Below, one piece after another: positions 25,873 to 34,299 of a DNA stretch of 34,772 bases; position 1 is the stretch's first letter, and the number at the start of each line of letters is the position of its first letter. Under the pieces are notes generated by a model, which did no database searches, was not told where the DNA came from, and saw only the letters and a list, made by a program, of their open reading frames with translations. The position numbers were made by a program, and so were the translations under genes. The DNA comes from Syntrophomonadaceae bacterium (GTDB lineage: Bacteria; Bacillota; Dethiobacteria; DTU022): contig SLPH01000047.1 of the NCBI GenBank assembly GCA_007132095.1, positions 1 to 34,772 of the forward strand, in the 5' to 3' direction.

Positions 25873-26988
25873 ATGGCTAAAAATACAGAGAAAACATTGT
25901 CTCTTGAAGAAGCACAGCAGGAGCTGATTGAACGCGGTAAGAAAAAAGGCTCCATCGGCTACAAAGAGATTATTGATACCCTTCAGCCGCATTCCCTTTC
26001 GGTTGATGCCCTGGACAGTTTCTATGATAAACTGGCCCAGAATGGTATTGATATTCGAGACGATTCCGGCTCCGATGCCCAGGAAGATGATACGCAGGAC
26101 GATGCCGAAGAAGAAGTCAAAGCCGACGAAAGTGAGATACTTTCTGTGCCCGGTGGTGTTTCCGTCAACGATCCGGTTCGGATGTACCTGAAAGAGATAG
26201 GCAAGATTCCCCTGCTCACCCCGGAAGAGGAAGTAGAGTTAGCCCGGGCTATTGAAGAGAACAGCGATGAAGCAAGGCGCCGACTTGCCGAGGCTAACCT
26301 GCGCCTGGTGGTTAGCATTGCCAAGAAATATGTCGGTAGGGGCATGCTCTTCCTTGATCTGATCCAGGAAGGGAACCTTGGCTTGATCAAGGCTGTAGAA
26401 AAATTTGATTATCGAAAAGGCTACAAGTTCAGCACCTATGCAACCTGGTGGATCCGCCAGGCTATCACGCGGGCGATTGCCGACCAGGCGAGAACAATTC
26501 GCATACCAGTGCATATGGTGGAAACGATCAACAAGCTGATCCGTATCTCCCGTCAGCTGGTCCAGGAATTGGGAAGAGAACCTCTTCCTGAAGAAATTGC
26601 CCAGGAAATGAACATCAGCGAGGAAAGAGTCAGGGAAATTTTGAAAATCGCCCAGGAACCGGTATCGCTGGAAACCCCCATTGGCGAGGAAGACGATAGC
26701 CACCTTGGTGATTTTATCGAGGATCACGAAGCCCAGGCTCCGGCAGATGCAGCCGCATTCGAGCTTTTAAAAGAACAGCTTGAGGATGTGCTTGATACGC
26801 TTTCCCCTCGCGAGGAAAAAGTGCTTCGCCTCCGTTTTGGTCTTGATGACGGCCGTTCCCGCACCCTTGAAGAGGTAGGGCAGTATTTTGGTGTGACACG
26901 GGAGCGGATTCGCCAAATCGAAGCCAAGGCGCTGCGTAAGCTGCGCCATCCCATGCGCAGCAAACGACTACGCGATTATTTGGAATAG
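25873..26988 (+). CDS. rpoD: RNA polymerase primary sigma factor SigA
   Basis: The housekeeping sigma factor. An acidic N-terminal region 1.1 is followed by region 1.2 ([20 protein letters not shown]), region 2 ([36 protein letters not shown]), region 3 and region 4 with the helix-turn-helix ([19 protein letters not shown]). The length of 371 is typical of Firmicutes. The ATG at 25873 has AAAGGAG 8 bases upstream, overlapping the end of dnaG, so the two are coupled as in B. subtilis. The stop is TAG, and a second in-frame TAG follows after 7 codons. Confidence 0.98.
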   Translation: MAKNTEKTLSLEEAQQELIERGKKKGSIGYKEIIDTLQPHSLSVDALDSFYDKLAQNGIDIRDDSGSDAQEDDTQDDAEEEVKADESEILSVPGGVSVNDPVRMYLKEIGKIPLLTPEEEVELARAIEENSDEARRRLAEANLRLVVSIAKKYVGRGMLFLDLIQEGNLGLIKAVEKFDYRKGYKFSTYATWWIRQAITRAIADQARTIRIPVHMVETINKLIRISRQLVQELGREPLPEEIAQEMNISEERVREILKIAQEPVSLETPIGEEDDSHLGDFIEDHEAQAPADAAAFELLKEQLEDVLDTLSPREEKVLRLRFGLDDGRSRTLEEVGQYFGVTRERIRQIEAKALRKLRHPMRSKRLRDYLE

Positions 26989-27037
26989 AACGGTTTGCAG
27001 AAAAGACTATAGCCATTTCTTCCCATTAATATTCCAA

Positions 27038-27065
27038 CAGCAGCCCCCGGCGGGGCTGCTGTTTT
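27038..27065 (+). terminator. Terminator after rpoD
   Basis: CAGCAGCCCC (27038-27047) and GGGGCTGCTG (27052-27061) form a perfect 10-bp stem with a 4-base loop, followed by TTTT. It lies between convergent genes. Confidence 0.9.
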
Positions 27066-27074
27066 AGTCTGCCC

Positions 27075-27096
27075 GGCAGGAGAGCAATCTCCTGCC
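27075..27096 (-). terminator. Hairpin after the IlvD/Edd dehydratase gene
   Basis: GGCAGGAGA (27075-27083) pairs perfectly with TCTCCTGCC (27088-27096) over a 4-base loop, directly downstream of the dehydratase stop on the minus strand. No T-run follows in that direction, so it may be a weak or factor-assisted terminator or an mRNA-stabilising hairpin. Confidence 0.45.
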
Positions 27097-27099
27097 CGA

Positions 27100-28800
27100 C
27101 TACCTGTCTGCCGGCCTTAAAATAGCGCCCTCTGATGCTGAGGCGACCAGGGTTCTATAACGTTCCAGGATGCCTTCCCGGGCCGGCTTAAGCGGTGAGT
27201 CCTGTTTTCGTAAAGCTAATTCACTTTGCGGAACCAGGATATCGATCTTCCTGGCGGGGATATCGATGCGAATGCGATCCCCTGATTCAACTAAGGCCAG
27301 CGGTCCTCCAACGGCTGCTTCCGGTGATACGTGGCCTATGCAAAGCCCGCGTGACGAACCTGAAAATCGGCCGTCCGTAACTACCGCAGAAGCGCTGTTC
27401 ATGCCTCTCAGGATAGAGCTGAGCATATGCATTTCCCGCATGCCGGGGCCGCCTTTTGGCCCTTCATAGCGGACAATAATTATGTCTCCCTCGTTAATCC
27501 TGCCTTCAAGGGTTGCAGTTACAGCATCTTCCATCAGGTTGAACGGCCTTGCCGGTCCTTCGGTCACGAAGACGCTTTTAGCCAGGGCGGATAACTTGAC
27601 GACCGCCCCTTCCGGGGCAAGACTGCCCCGGAGAATAACCAGCCCGCCGGAGGGGTGCAGAGGAGAGCCAAGCGGCCGGATTACCCTTCGGCTTTCTATC
27701 CGGGGCTGCGAGGCCAGAAATTGCCCGCCGGCCCTGCCCAGGCCCAAGCCGCTAACTGTAATAGCGCTCTTGTCTATTAGCGGATCCAATTCATGTAACA
27801 GTGCGGGCATTCCCCCTTCATGAAAAAAGTCAGCCAGGGCATAAGTTCCTGATGGCAGCAGGTCGCAGAGGTGAGGTACGGAAGAACCGATCTGATCAAA
27901 ATCTTCAAGGCTCAGCTTAGTTTTTGCTTCAGAAGCAAGCGCGAGCAGGTGCAAGATACTGTTTGTCGACCCGCCAAGGGCCATGTCGGCGGCGATAGCG
28001 TTCAGAAGCGCCTGGCGGGTAATAATGCTGCGCGGGGTTAGGTTCTCCCGCACCAGGCTTACAGCTCTTTCCCCGGAAGCCCTGGCCAGCCTTGCTTTGA
28101 ATGCGCTCCGGGCCGGGGAGGCGCCCATTCCGGGGAGGGTCATCCCTAATGCCTCTCCTAAACAGGACATGGTGTTGGCAGTGCCAAGCATGGCACAGCT
28201 GCCGGCTCCGGGGATAGCCGCTTCCTCGCAGGCAGCAAGTTCGGCAGCGCTTATTTGTCCTGCTGCTGCCGCGCCGGCCAGTTCGCGCATATTGCTGAGC
28301 GCGAGGCGGTCGTAGCTGCCGTGGCGTCCGGCTTCCATGCAGCCTCCGGTTACCAGGATGGTGGGCAAGTCCAGGCGCAGGGCAGCCATAAGCTGTCCCG
28401 GCACAATTTTGTCGCAGCCGCAGAGCAAGACCAGTCCATCAAGGCAGTGAGCGCGGGCCATGATCTCTATTGTGTCGGCAATAACCTCCCGGCTGGGAAG
28501 AGAATAGCCCATGCCGCTGTGCCCCTGGGCTAAACCGTCGCACACGGCTAAGGTATGGAACTCGCGCGGAATGCCTCCTGCGGCGCAGATGCCCTCCCGG
28601 ATTACTGCAGACAGTTCATTCAGGTGAATGTGCCCGGGAACCAGGTCGGTAAAAGAGTTGGCAATGCCGATCAACGGTTTTTGAAGGTCACCGCGATTGA
28701 GGCCCAGGCCAAACAGGAGGGCCCGGTGACCGGTTCTCTCTGATCCTATTGAAAGATTGTCGCTGGGCAGGTTTTTCTTAGTTGTCATAATGCTGCTCAC
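27100..28800 (-). CDS. IlvD/Edd-family dehydratase
   Basis: An iron-sulfur dehydratase related to dihydroxyacid dehydratase and sugar-acid dehydratases. Cluster cysteines are in AVCDGLAQGHSGMGYSLPSR, CGCDKIVPGQLMAALRL and GAGSCAMLGTANTMSCLGEA. Also conserved are GGSTNSILHLLALASEA and the C-terminal DGRFSGSSRGLCIGHVSPEA. The length is 566 from the GTG at 28800, which overlaps the upstream stop as GTGA. A second start, the ATG at 28788, lies about 11 bases after GGAG and may be the real one. The stop is TAG. It is third in a minus-strand operon after a TPP enzyme and a Gfo/Idh/MocA protein. The sequence is close enough to IlvD that valine/isoleucine synthesis remains possible, but no ilvC, ilvN or leu gene is near. 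A catabolic sugar-acid role is preferred on context. Confidence 0.85.
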   Translation of the reverse strand: MSSIMTTKKNLPSDNLSIGSERTGHRALLFGLGLNRGDLQKPLIGIANSFTDLVPGHIHLNELSAVIREGICAAGGIPREFHTLAVCDGLAQGHSGMGYSLPSREVIADTIEIMARAHCLDGLVLLCGCDKIVPGQLMAALRLDLPTILVTGGCMEAGRHGSYDRLALSNMRELAGAAAAGQISAAELAACEEAAIPGAGSCAMLGTANTMSCLGEALGMTLPGMGASPARSAFKARLARASGERAVSLVRENLTPRSIITRQALLNAIAADMALGGSTNSILHLLALASEAKTKLSLEDFDQIGSSVPHLCDLLPSGTYALADFFHEGGMPALLHELDPLIDKSAITVSGLGLGRAGGQFLASQPRIESRRVIRPLGSPLHPSGGLVILRGSLAPEGAVVKLSALAKSVFVTEGPARPFNLMEDAVTATLEGRINEGDIIIVRYEGPKGGPGMREMHMLSSILRGMNSASAVVTDGRFSGSSRGLCIGHVSPEAAVGGPLALVESGDRIRIDIPARKIDILVPQSELALRKQDSPLKPAREGILERYRTLVASASEGAILRPADR

Positions 28801-29876
28801 TCCCCTAGCTTATCCGCTGATAGGAATACTGTGACCCCTGATGCTGCCGACTGTTTAACCGCAAGCGATAACTGGAGGGCATTTTTTGCATCAAGGGCGC
28901 TTAAGCGGGGTTTGCCGCCTTCTGTTAACGCATCAATGAAATCTTCCGTCGCTAACACGAAACTGGACTCCCAACTGCAATCTATGTTTTCGTATGCGGT
29001 AGTAATCCCCCTGCTGTAGATTTCAAGCGGGGGGCGGTTTTGTAACCTTCCGGTACAGCGGTTGACAAATATGATCCCCGAACTGCCGGTGATCTCCAGG
29101 CGGCTTTCATCGGCATAGTGGCAGCTGTCGATCAATAGCTCAGGAGCCATCACGACATCCATCATGCCGATCGCTTTGCCCTGTTCGTACTTCCACATCA
29201 CTGATGCCGGCACATCAACAGTCATTCCGCTACCCTCTATAATTTCCGTCTCTTCAGTCCAGGCAACCACTTTTTCTACCTTGCCCAGCAGATAGATGGC
29301 CAGGGAAAAATTGTGGTAGTTGTGATCGAACATGATCGGGCAGCCACCGCCTGATTCCGGGTTAAAACGCCACTGCCAGGCCTCAAGGGGTATATCCCAT
29401 GCTCCGGGACTGTAGCCGCAGCGAACTCTGAGGTTGAATGACAGCGGTTCCCCGATCGCCCCGCTCTTTATAAGTTCAAGTGCTTTTACGTAAGGAGGAT
29501 AATAGACAAAATTTTCGTAGACCCGGAAATTTACGCCTGCTTTCCCGACGGCTTCAATAATCTGATCGGCTTCCTCCATGGTTAGGGCCATCGGTTTTTG
29601 CAGGGAGATATGCTTTCCTGCCCGGGCTGCTTCACCGGCCATGGTGCAGTGCAGGTTGTGCGGGGTTAATATTTCCACCAGGTCAATCGCCGGATCGGAA
29701 AGGGCCTCGAAGTAGCTGCTGAAAACCTTTTCTGCTCCCCACAGGGCCGCCTTCTTCTCCGCTTTTTCCTGGTCTGGATCATAGAGACCGTAAATCCGGG
29801 CCCTCTTATTGTCGCGGTAACCCCGGGCGTGCAGATCCGATATTCTGCCGCATCCGGCAAACAGCACATTAATCAT
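28797..29876 (-). CDS. Gfo/Idh/MocA-family oxidoreductase
   Basis: An NAD(P)-dependent dehydrogenase of the glucose-fructose oxidoreductase/inositol dehydrogenase family, 359 residues. The N-terminal Rossmann motif is FAGCGRISDLHARGY. The usual EKP active-site motif reads LQKPMALT, keeping the lysine and proline but with Q for E. The histidine motif is FDHNYHNFSLAIYLLG. The ATG at 29876 has AAAGGGGTGA upstream. It lies 24 bases after the TPP enzyme gene and overlaps the dehydratase start by 4 bases. It probably oxidises a sugar, sugar acid or cyclitol hydroxyl for the same pathway; the substrate is unknown. Confidence 0.87.
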   Translation of the reverse strand: MINVLFAGCGRISDLHARGYRDNKRARIYGLYDPDQEKAEKKAALWGAEKVFSSYFEALSDPAIDLVEILTPHNLHCTMAGEAARAGKHISLQKPMALTMEEADQIIEAVGKAGVNFRVYENFVYYPPYVKALELIKSGAIGEPLSFNLRVRCGYSPGAWDIPLEAWQWRFNPESGGGCPIMFDHNYHNFSLAIYLLGKVEKVVAWTEETEIIEGSGMTVDVPASVMWKYEQGKAIGMMDVVMAPELLIDSCHYADESRLEITGSSGIIFVNRCTGRLQNRPPLEIYSRGITTAYENIDCSWESSFVLATEDFIDALTEGGKPRLSALDAKNALQLSLAVKQSAASGVTVFLSADKLGE

Positions 29877-29900
29877 TGGCTCACCCCTTTATAGTTTCAG

Positions 29901-31694
29901 CTAAGCCTGGATTTCAGAGCGCGCTTTCTCGTAAGCGGCGCGTTTTTCTTCCAGGTATTCAGGTACGGGTACATCCCACCACCCTGCTGCTCTTCCTCCG
30001 GACCAGGGGTAGCGGCGGTTTACTTTCACTTCAACCAGGCGGGGTCCTCCGGCCCGGATCGCCCTTTCCAGGGCGGCCTGTACTTCACCTGGTCTGGATA
30101 CTGTTTCACCGGCAACGTTAAAAGCGGCAGCCAGAGCTTTGAAATCGGTGCCGGATTCTTCACCCTGCCTGGTGGTAAACTCTGTTGCGTACTGTCTTGC
30201 TTCTCCGTAAACATCGGTCTGCAGATCCCTGATTGAAAGGAACCCGCTGTTATTTAAGATGATTGCGATAACATCCAGTCCATATTGTGCCGCTGTAGCC
30301 AGCTCCTGGGCTGTCATCAGAAAATCTCCGTCTCCCGCCAGGGCGACAACAGTATTTTCGGGTCGGGCCAGCTTGACTCCAAGCGCTGCCGGAAAAGCAA
30401 AGCCCATGGTGGAAAAACCGCCAGTGGTGACAAGGGTACCCGGCTCATAAAAAGGAAACTCCTGCAGAACCTGGGCCTGGCTGTGCCCTGAGGAGGTAAC
30501 AAGGTAGCCGTCTCTGGGCAGGGCCGCCCTGATTTCCCGCAAAGCCCCCGATACGGTAATAGGAACCTTGTCGCCGCTTCGAAAAGCTTCCAGCTCAGCC
30601 TGCCAATTGTTCCTCGCAGTTTCAATCTCTTCCCTGTAGCTTAATTTAGCCATCTTATTCTTAGCCGGTTCCAGCTCTTCCAGCAGCGCTTCGAGCGCCA
30701 GGCGGGCATCGCCGGTTATGGCTGTCTCAATCGGATAGTTCTTGCCTATTTCCGCCTGATCGATATCAACCTGGATCAGTTTGGTCGGGGGGATGTTATA
30801 GCTGACGCCGCGTCTGTAGGATGAGGTGGTTTCATCGGCAAATCGGCAGCCGACTGCCAGGATCAGGTCTGCTGCCGCAGCCAACCTGTTTCCGCAACCT
30901 GTGCCTTTCGAGCCGGCATGCCAGGCATACAGGGGATGATCTTCTGGAAAAGCGCTTTTCCCGGCCATGGTTGTTATTACGGCAGCCTGAACAGTTTCGG
31001 CAAGTTTAACCAGGACTGTTGAGGCCCCGGAACGCAGCGCTCCGCCTCCGGCGATAATAAGGGGACGTTTGGCTTCTGTAATCATGGCAGCCGCCCGGCT
31101 GATGTCGGAGCTGCATGGTCTTCCCGGTTCCGGGGACCGGTAGCTAAACACCGATTCCTCCAGTTCTGCAGTTTCGGCCTGAACATCCATGGGCAGGGCA
31201 ATAACTGCCGGTCCGGCTCTTTCTGTCCTGATCGCCGTGAAAGCCCTTCGCAGGGCGGTAGGCAGCTGTTCGACCCTGGCAGCATGCTGGGCATACTTGG
31301 ACAGGGGTTCTAAAACGCGCAGCGAATCAGCGGGGCGAACTCTTTCAATTTCCTGCAGCACCCCCCGTCCGGCCATATAGCTGTGAGTTTCGCCAATTAG
31401 GGCCAGCATGGCAGTCGAATCGACATATGCAGTGCCCAGTCCCACGGCCAGGTTCATAGCTCCCGGCCCAATCGAAGTGAATACGGCAGCCGGTTTACCG
31501 CTTACCCGGTAGTAGCCATCGGCCATATGGGCGGCGCTCTGCTCATGACGGACAAGATAAAGAGGCAGCCTGTTCCTTTCCTCGTAAAAGGCGTCGACCA
31601 GGGGCAGGCACCCATGGCCTGGTATGCCGGCAATCCAGGGTATACCCATACCTAATAATGCTCTTGTTACTATTTGACCTCCCGTTAAACGCAT
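29901..31694 (-). CDS. Thiamine pyrophosphate enzyme, acetolactate synthase/IolD-like
   Basis: A TPP-dependent enzyme of the acetolactate-synthase superfamily, 597 residues. The catalytic glutamate is in LVRHEQSAAHMADGY, and the TPP/metal site is AGDGDFLMTAQEL with NNSGFLSIRDLQ downstream. The central FAD/domain-2 region has LIIAGGGALRSGAS. Two details lean towards IolD, the trihydroxycyclohexanedione hydrolase of inositol breakdown: GIPGHG near the N-terminus and GFLSI..LQ near the TPP site. It is a little shorter than IolD (about 640). The ATG at 31694 has AGGGAGGT upstream on the minus strand; the stop is TAG. It is the first gene of the operon. The chemistry could be C-C hydrolysis, ligation or decarboxylation; acetolactate synthase itself is less likely without its small subunit. 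Confidence 0.85.
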   Translation of the reverse strand: MRLTGGQIVTRALLGMGIPWIAGIPGHGCLPLVDAFYEERNRLPLYLVRHEQSAAHMADGYYRVSGKPAAVFTSIGPGAMNLAVGLGTAYVDSTAMLALIGETHSYMAGRGVLQEIERVRPADSLRVLEPLSKYAQHAARVEQLPTALRRAFTAIRTERAGPAVIALPMDVQAETAELEESVFSYRSPEPGRPCSSDISRAAAMITEAKRPLIIAGGGALRSGASTVLVKLAETVQAAVITTMAGKSAFPEDHPLYAWHAGSKGTGCGNRLAAAADLILAVGCRFADETTSSYRRGVSYNIPPTKLIQVDIDQAEIGKNYPIETAITGDARLALEALLEELEPAKNKMAKLSYREEIETARNNWQAELEAFRSGDKVPITVSGALREIRAALPRDGYLVTSSGHSQAQVLQEFPFYEPGTLVTTGGFSTMGFAFPAALGVKLARPENTVVALAGDGDFLMTAQELATAAQYGLDVIAIILNNSGFLSIRDLQTDVYGEARQYATEFTTRQGEESGTDFKALAAAFNVAGETVSRPGEVQAALERAIRAGGPRLVEVKVNRRYPWSGGRAAGWWDVPVPEYLEEKRAAYEKARSEIQA

Positions 31695-31778
31695 CGACAG
31701 ACCTCCCTGGTTGTTTTAAATAATAGAAGCACTTTCTCTGCTTTCCCCGTAAATCCTGCTCTTTTTCAGAAAATTATA

Positions 31779-31807
31779 TTGACAAATGCTCATCATCAAG
31801 ATTAACT
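31779..31807 (+). promoter_or_regulatory. Possible promoter of the sugar symporter gene
   Basis: TTGACA at 31779-31784, a 17-base spacer and TTAACT at 31802-31807. The -35 is perfect and the -10 poor (3 of 6), which would suit an activated promoter. It lies in the 132-base divergent gap. Confidence 0.45.
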
Positions 31808-31826
31808 AGCTGTATAAAGCGGGAAA

Positions 31827-33209
31827 GTGGGTGTTAAATTGAACGAAACCTCAAGGAGTCCGGTTTATTACGATGGCAAACTGCCGCTTTGGACGAAGGT
31901 CGGTTTTGGCATATGTGATTTGGGCGGCAACTTGTTTTTTACCATGATGGGTTTTTACCTCCTCTTTTTTATGACAGACCTGGTCGGCCTCGCTGCCGGG
32001 TTGGCCGGCACAGCCCTGATGCTGGGCAAAATATGGGATGCCGTCACCGATCCTACCGTAGGCTATCTCTCAGACCGGACCCGGACTCGCTGGGGCAGAA
32101 GGCGCCCCTACATGTTTGTCGGCTCTCTGCTGCTCTTTATAATGATGATTGTGATGTTTAGTAAACCTTCTTACAGCGGACAATGGCAGCTGTTTGCCTG
32201 GGCGGCGATAACATACTGCCTGCTGTGTACTGTTTACACCCTGGTCAACATTCCCTACGGAGCCCTTACACCCGAGCTGACCAGGGATTACAACGAGCGA
32301 ACCGTGCTCAATGCCTTTCGCATGAGCAGTGCCGTGGTCGGCACCCTGCTTGGGGCGGGCCTGGTTTTACCGATCGTTTCCATGCCCGATGATCCGGTTG
32401 CAGGCTGGCAGCTGGCCGGCGCAGTCATGGGCGCCATCATGATGGTGACCGGGCTGATTACCGTTTTTACCGTGAAAGAGCCCCGCCACGGCGAAGCTCC
32501 GCCGCCTCAGAATATTTTTAAATCCTATGCCCAGGTTTTGGGCATGAAAGCGTTTCTGACCTGCCTGATTCCGTGGACCCTGCATATCACCGGGATTACC
32601 ATTATACAGGGCGCCCTGCTTTATTACTTTGTCTACCTTTATGGCGATGAAATGGGCTTTCAGCTTGCGCTGGTGGCCCTCCTGGTCAGCGCCATGATCT
32701 TTATCCCGGTCTGGACAGTTATATCTAAACGTATTGGCAAAAAGCTAAGCTATAACAGCGGCATGCTGATCCTGACAGCATCTGTGCTGGTATTTTTCTT
32801 TATCGGTCACCGGGTTCCAATGGAAACCTCATACCTGATCATGGCGGTAGCCGGCTTCGGTTTTGCCACCCAGTACGTAATGCCTTACGCCATAGTGCCT
32901 GATGTGGTCGAATACGATTATGCCGAGAACGGTGTGAGAAGGGAAGGGGTCTTTTATGGGCTCTGGACCTTTACCAGCAAGGTGGGGCAGGCGCTGGCCA
33001 TAGCCCTCAGCGGCTGGACTTTAAGCGCATTCGGCTACGTGCCCGATCTGCCCCAGACCGAACTGGCTCTGCTTGGCATCCGCCTGTTGTGCGGGCCGAT
33101 ACCGGCAGTGTTCTTCTTTGCCGGAATTATAATACTTTCTTTCTACCCCATCACCAGGGACAGGTACGAAGAGATCCTTAAAAAAATTGCCCTGCGCGAC
33201 GCAAACTAA
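31827..33209 (+). CDS. GPH-family sugar:cation symporter (MFS)
   Basis: A 12-helix transporter of the glycoside-pentoside-hexuronide:cation symporter family (MelB/XynP type). The N-terminal pattern KVGFGICDLGGNLFFTMMG is followed by the loop DAVTDPTVGYLSDRTRTRWG and RRRPYMFVGS, both diagnostic of the family. A later YGALTPELTRDYNERTVLNA also matches. The length of 460 is normal. The GTG at 31827 is a formal start, but the TTG at 31839 has AAAGTGGGTG at a better distance and may be used. It is transcribed away from the TPP/oxidoreductase/dehydratase operon and probably brings in their substrate, coupled to Na+ or H+. Confidence 0.9.
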   Translation: MGVKLNETSRSPVYYDGKLPLWTKVGFGICDLGGNLFFTMMGFYLLFFMTDLVGLAAGLAGTALMLGKIWDAVTDPTVGYLSDRTRTRWGRRRPYMFVGSLLLFIMMIVMFSKPSYSGQWQLFAWAAITYCLLCTVYTLVNIPYGALTPELTRDYNERTVLNAFRMSSAVVGTLLGAGLVLPIVSMPDDPVAGWQLAGAVMGAIMMVTGLITVFTVKEPRHGEAPPPQNIFKSYAQVLGMKAFLTCLIPWTLHITGITIIQGALLYYFVYLYGDEMGFQLALVALLVSAMIFIPVWTVISKRIGKKLSYNSGMLILTASVLVFFFIGHRVPMETSYLIMAVAGFGFATQYVMPYAIVPDVVEYDYAENGVRREGVFYGLWTFTSKVGQALAIALSGWTLSAFGYVPDLPQTELALLGIRLLCGPIPAVFFFAGIIILSFYPITRDRYEEILKKIALRDAN

Positions 33210-33222
33210 CGTAAACTGACCC

Positions 33223-33251
33223 TTGACGGGGCTGAACACTTTAAGTATAAT
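33223..33251 (+). promoter_or_regulatory. SigmaA promoter of tRNA-Asn
   Basis: TTGACG at 33223-33228, a 17-base spacer and a perfect TATAAT at 33246-33251, about 18 bases before the tRNA 5' end. Confidence 0.9.
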
Positions 33252-33268
33252 ACTTATGCCAGTAGTGG

Positions 33269-33343
33269 TCCTCAGTAGCTCAACGGCAGAGCGACCGGCT
33301 GTTAACCGGTAGGTTGCAGGTTCGAATCCTGCCTGGGGAGCCA
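33269..33343 (+). tRNA. tRNA-Asn (GTT)
   Basis: A 75-base cloverleaf. The acceptor TCCTCAG pairs with CTGGGGA (one T-G pair), the anticodon stem ACCGG/CCGGT holds loop CTGTTAA with anticodon GTT at 33301-33303, and the T-loop is GTTCGAATC. The 3' CCA is encoded. Confidence 0.97.
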
Positions 33344-33352
33344 GAAAAAACA

Positions 33353-33386
33353 GGCAGAACTTCTAAAAAGAAGTTCTGCCTTTTAA
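33353..33386 (+). terminator. Terminator after tRNA-Asn
   Basis: GGCAGAACTTCT (33353-33364) and AGAAGTTCTGCC (33369-33380) form a perfect 12-bp stem with an AAAA loop, followed by TTTTAATT. Confidence 0.95.
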
Positions 33387-33516
33387 TTGATATGTCAATG
33401 TTTGGGCACATCCTGGATAGATAAAAATTATGCTTCCAATCCGGCTCACCGGTAATCTGATCAATTTCAGGCAAACAAGTTTGACAGGAGATGTTGCACT
33501 ATTTGTGCAGTATCAA

Positions 33517-34236
33517 TCAAATGCCGTGGCCGCTTTTCTCTATTCGAACTCCGTCTGCCTGGCTTTTCTCTTTGCGCCACTCGCAGCGCTCTCTCTTCGA
33601 ACAAATGTCGCAGGGCAAAATGCTGTTGTCCAGTTCTTTTCCCCTGGGAATTACAAATGACAGGGATTTGCGCGGAAGCATGAGGCAGCTATCTGTCAAC
33701 CTTACACCGATCTTATCTACCGGCAGCAGGGAGAAAACCTGTCGCTGCTGCTCTATGGGCCAGCCCTCCTGCCCGGGCTCGGCTTTCATGCCCAGCGAAA
33801 GATCCAGTTTGCAAGTTTCTGCGCTAATTAAATCTTCAACTGCCTGGGATGCCATTCCCACCGCCGCTATGCCGGCCCCGTCAAGAGTCACTGCCTGAAC
33901 GGGGTTTTCACTCATCATCTCATCAACCCTTTTTTCCAGCTTATGGCCTATGGTGCAAACGCCTATATAAAGATGTTCCGCCCCTTTTACCGCCTTCTCA
34001 ACAAGGCGCCCTTCGAAGAACCCTCCTTCAAAATTCACCCTGCGGCCTTCCATACTTTCTACCTTTACCAGGCTGTAAATTGCCGCCGGTTCAAGCAGGG
34101 ATTGAGCCTCTTCAAGAACCTCTTCCGCAAAGCCTAAAAGCCGGTCCGAAGCGCGGGCGGGATCGATGCCCTGGCCTTTTAAGATTATTTCGGCGGTCAA
34201 TTTAATGTCAAAATCGTGAATCTCTTTGGTTGTCAA
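33517..34236 (-). CDS. Stand-alone methionine synthase activation-domain-like protein
   Basis: A 239-residue protein resembling the C-terminal reactivation domain of cobalamin-dependent methionine synthase, which binds SAM during reductive remethylation of cob(II)alamin. The domain-like stretch includes YIGVCTIGHKLEKRV, LDGAGIAAVGMASQAVEDLI and LGMKAEPGQEGWPIEQQ, and LTDSCLMLPRKSLSFVIPRG. The last 35 residues carry a cysteine cluster, LPCDICSKRERCEW, which could bind iron-sulfur or zinc. The start is a TTG at 34236 with AGGGGGCTG upstream. It has its own candidate promoter and no operon partners. It may reactivate a split MetH or another corrinoid protein, including one serving the pyrrolysine methyltransferase; that link is inference. 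Confidence 0.75.
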   Translation of the reverse strand: MTTKEIHDFDIKLTAEIILKGQGIDPARASDRLLGFAEEVLEEAQSLLEPAAIYSLVKVESMEGRRVNFEGGFFEGRLVEKAVKGAEHLYIGVCTIGHKLEKRVDEMMSENPVQAVTLDGAGIAAVGMASQAVEDLISAETCKLDLSLGMKAEPGQEGWPIEQQRQVFSLLPVDKIGVRLTDSCLMLPRKSLSFVIPRGKELDNSILPCDICSKRERCEWRKEKSQADGVRIEKSGHGI

Positions 34237-34270
34237 ATTTTCAGCCCCCTATTAATTGCATCCAGCTATT

Positions 34271-34299
34271 ATTGTAACCCTCCCTGCCGGAAGGTGCAA
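34271..34299 (-). promoter_or_regulatory. Candidate promoter of the MetH-activation-like gene
   Basis: On the minus strand: TTGCAC (34299-34294), a 17-base spacer and TACAAT (34276-34271), about 35 bases before the TTG start. Good -10, weak -35. Confidence 0.5.

Noticed and set aside
33280-33474. Minus-strand open frame of 64 codons containing GRIRTCNLPVNSRSLCR
   Set aside because: It is the reverse complement of the tRNA-Asn gene and its terminator; this peptide is a well-known false protein from tRNA genes.
33490-33510. TGCAC-TATTT-GTGCA hairpin after the MetH-activation-like gene
   Set aside because: A 5-bp stem without a T-run on the minus strand is too weak to call a terminator.
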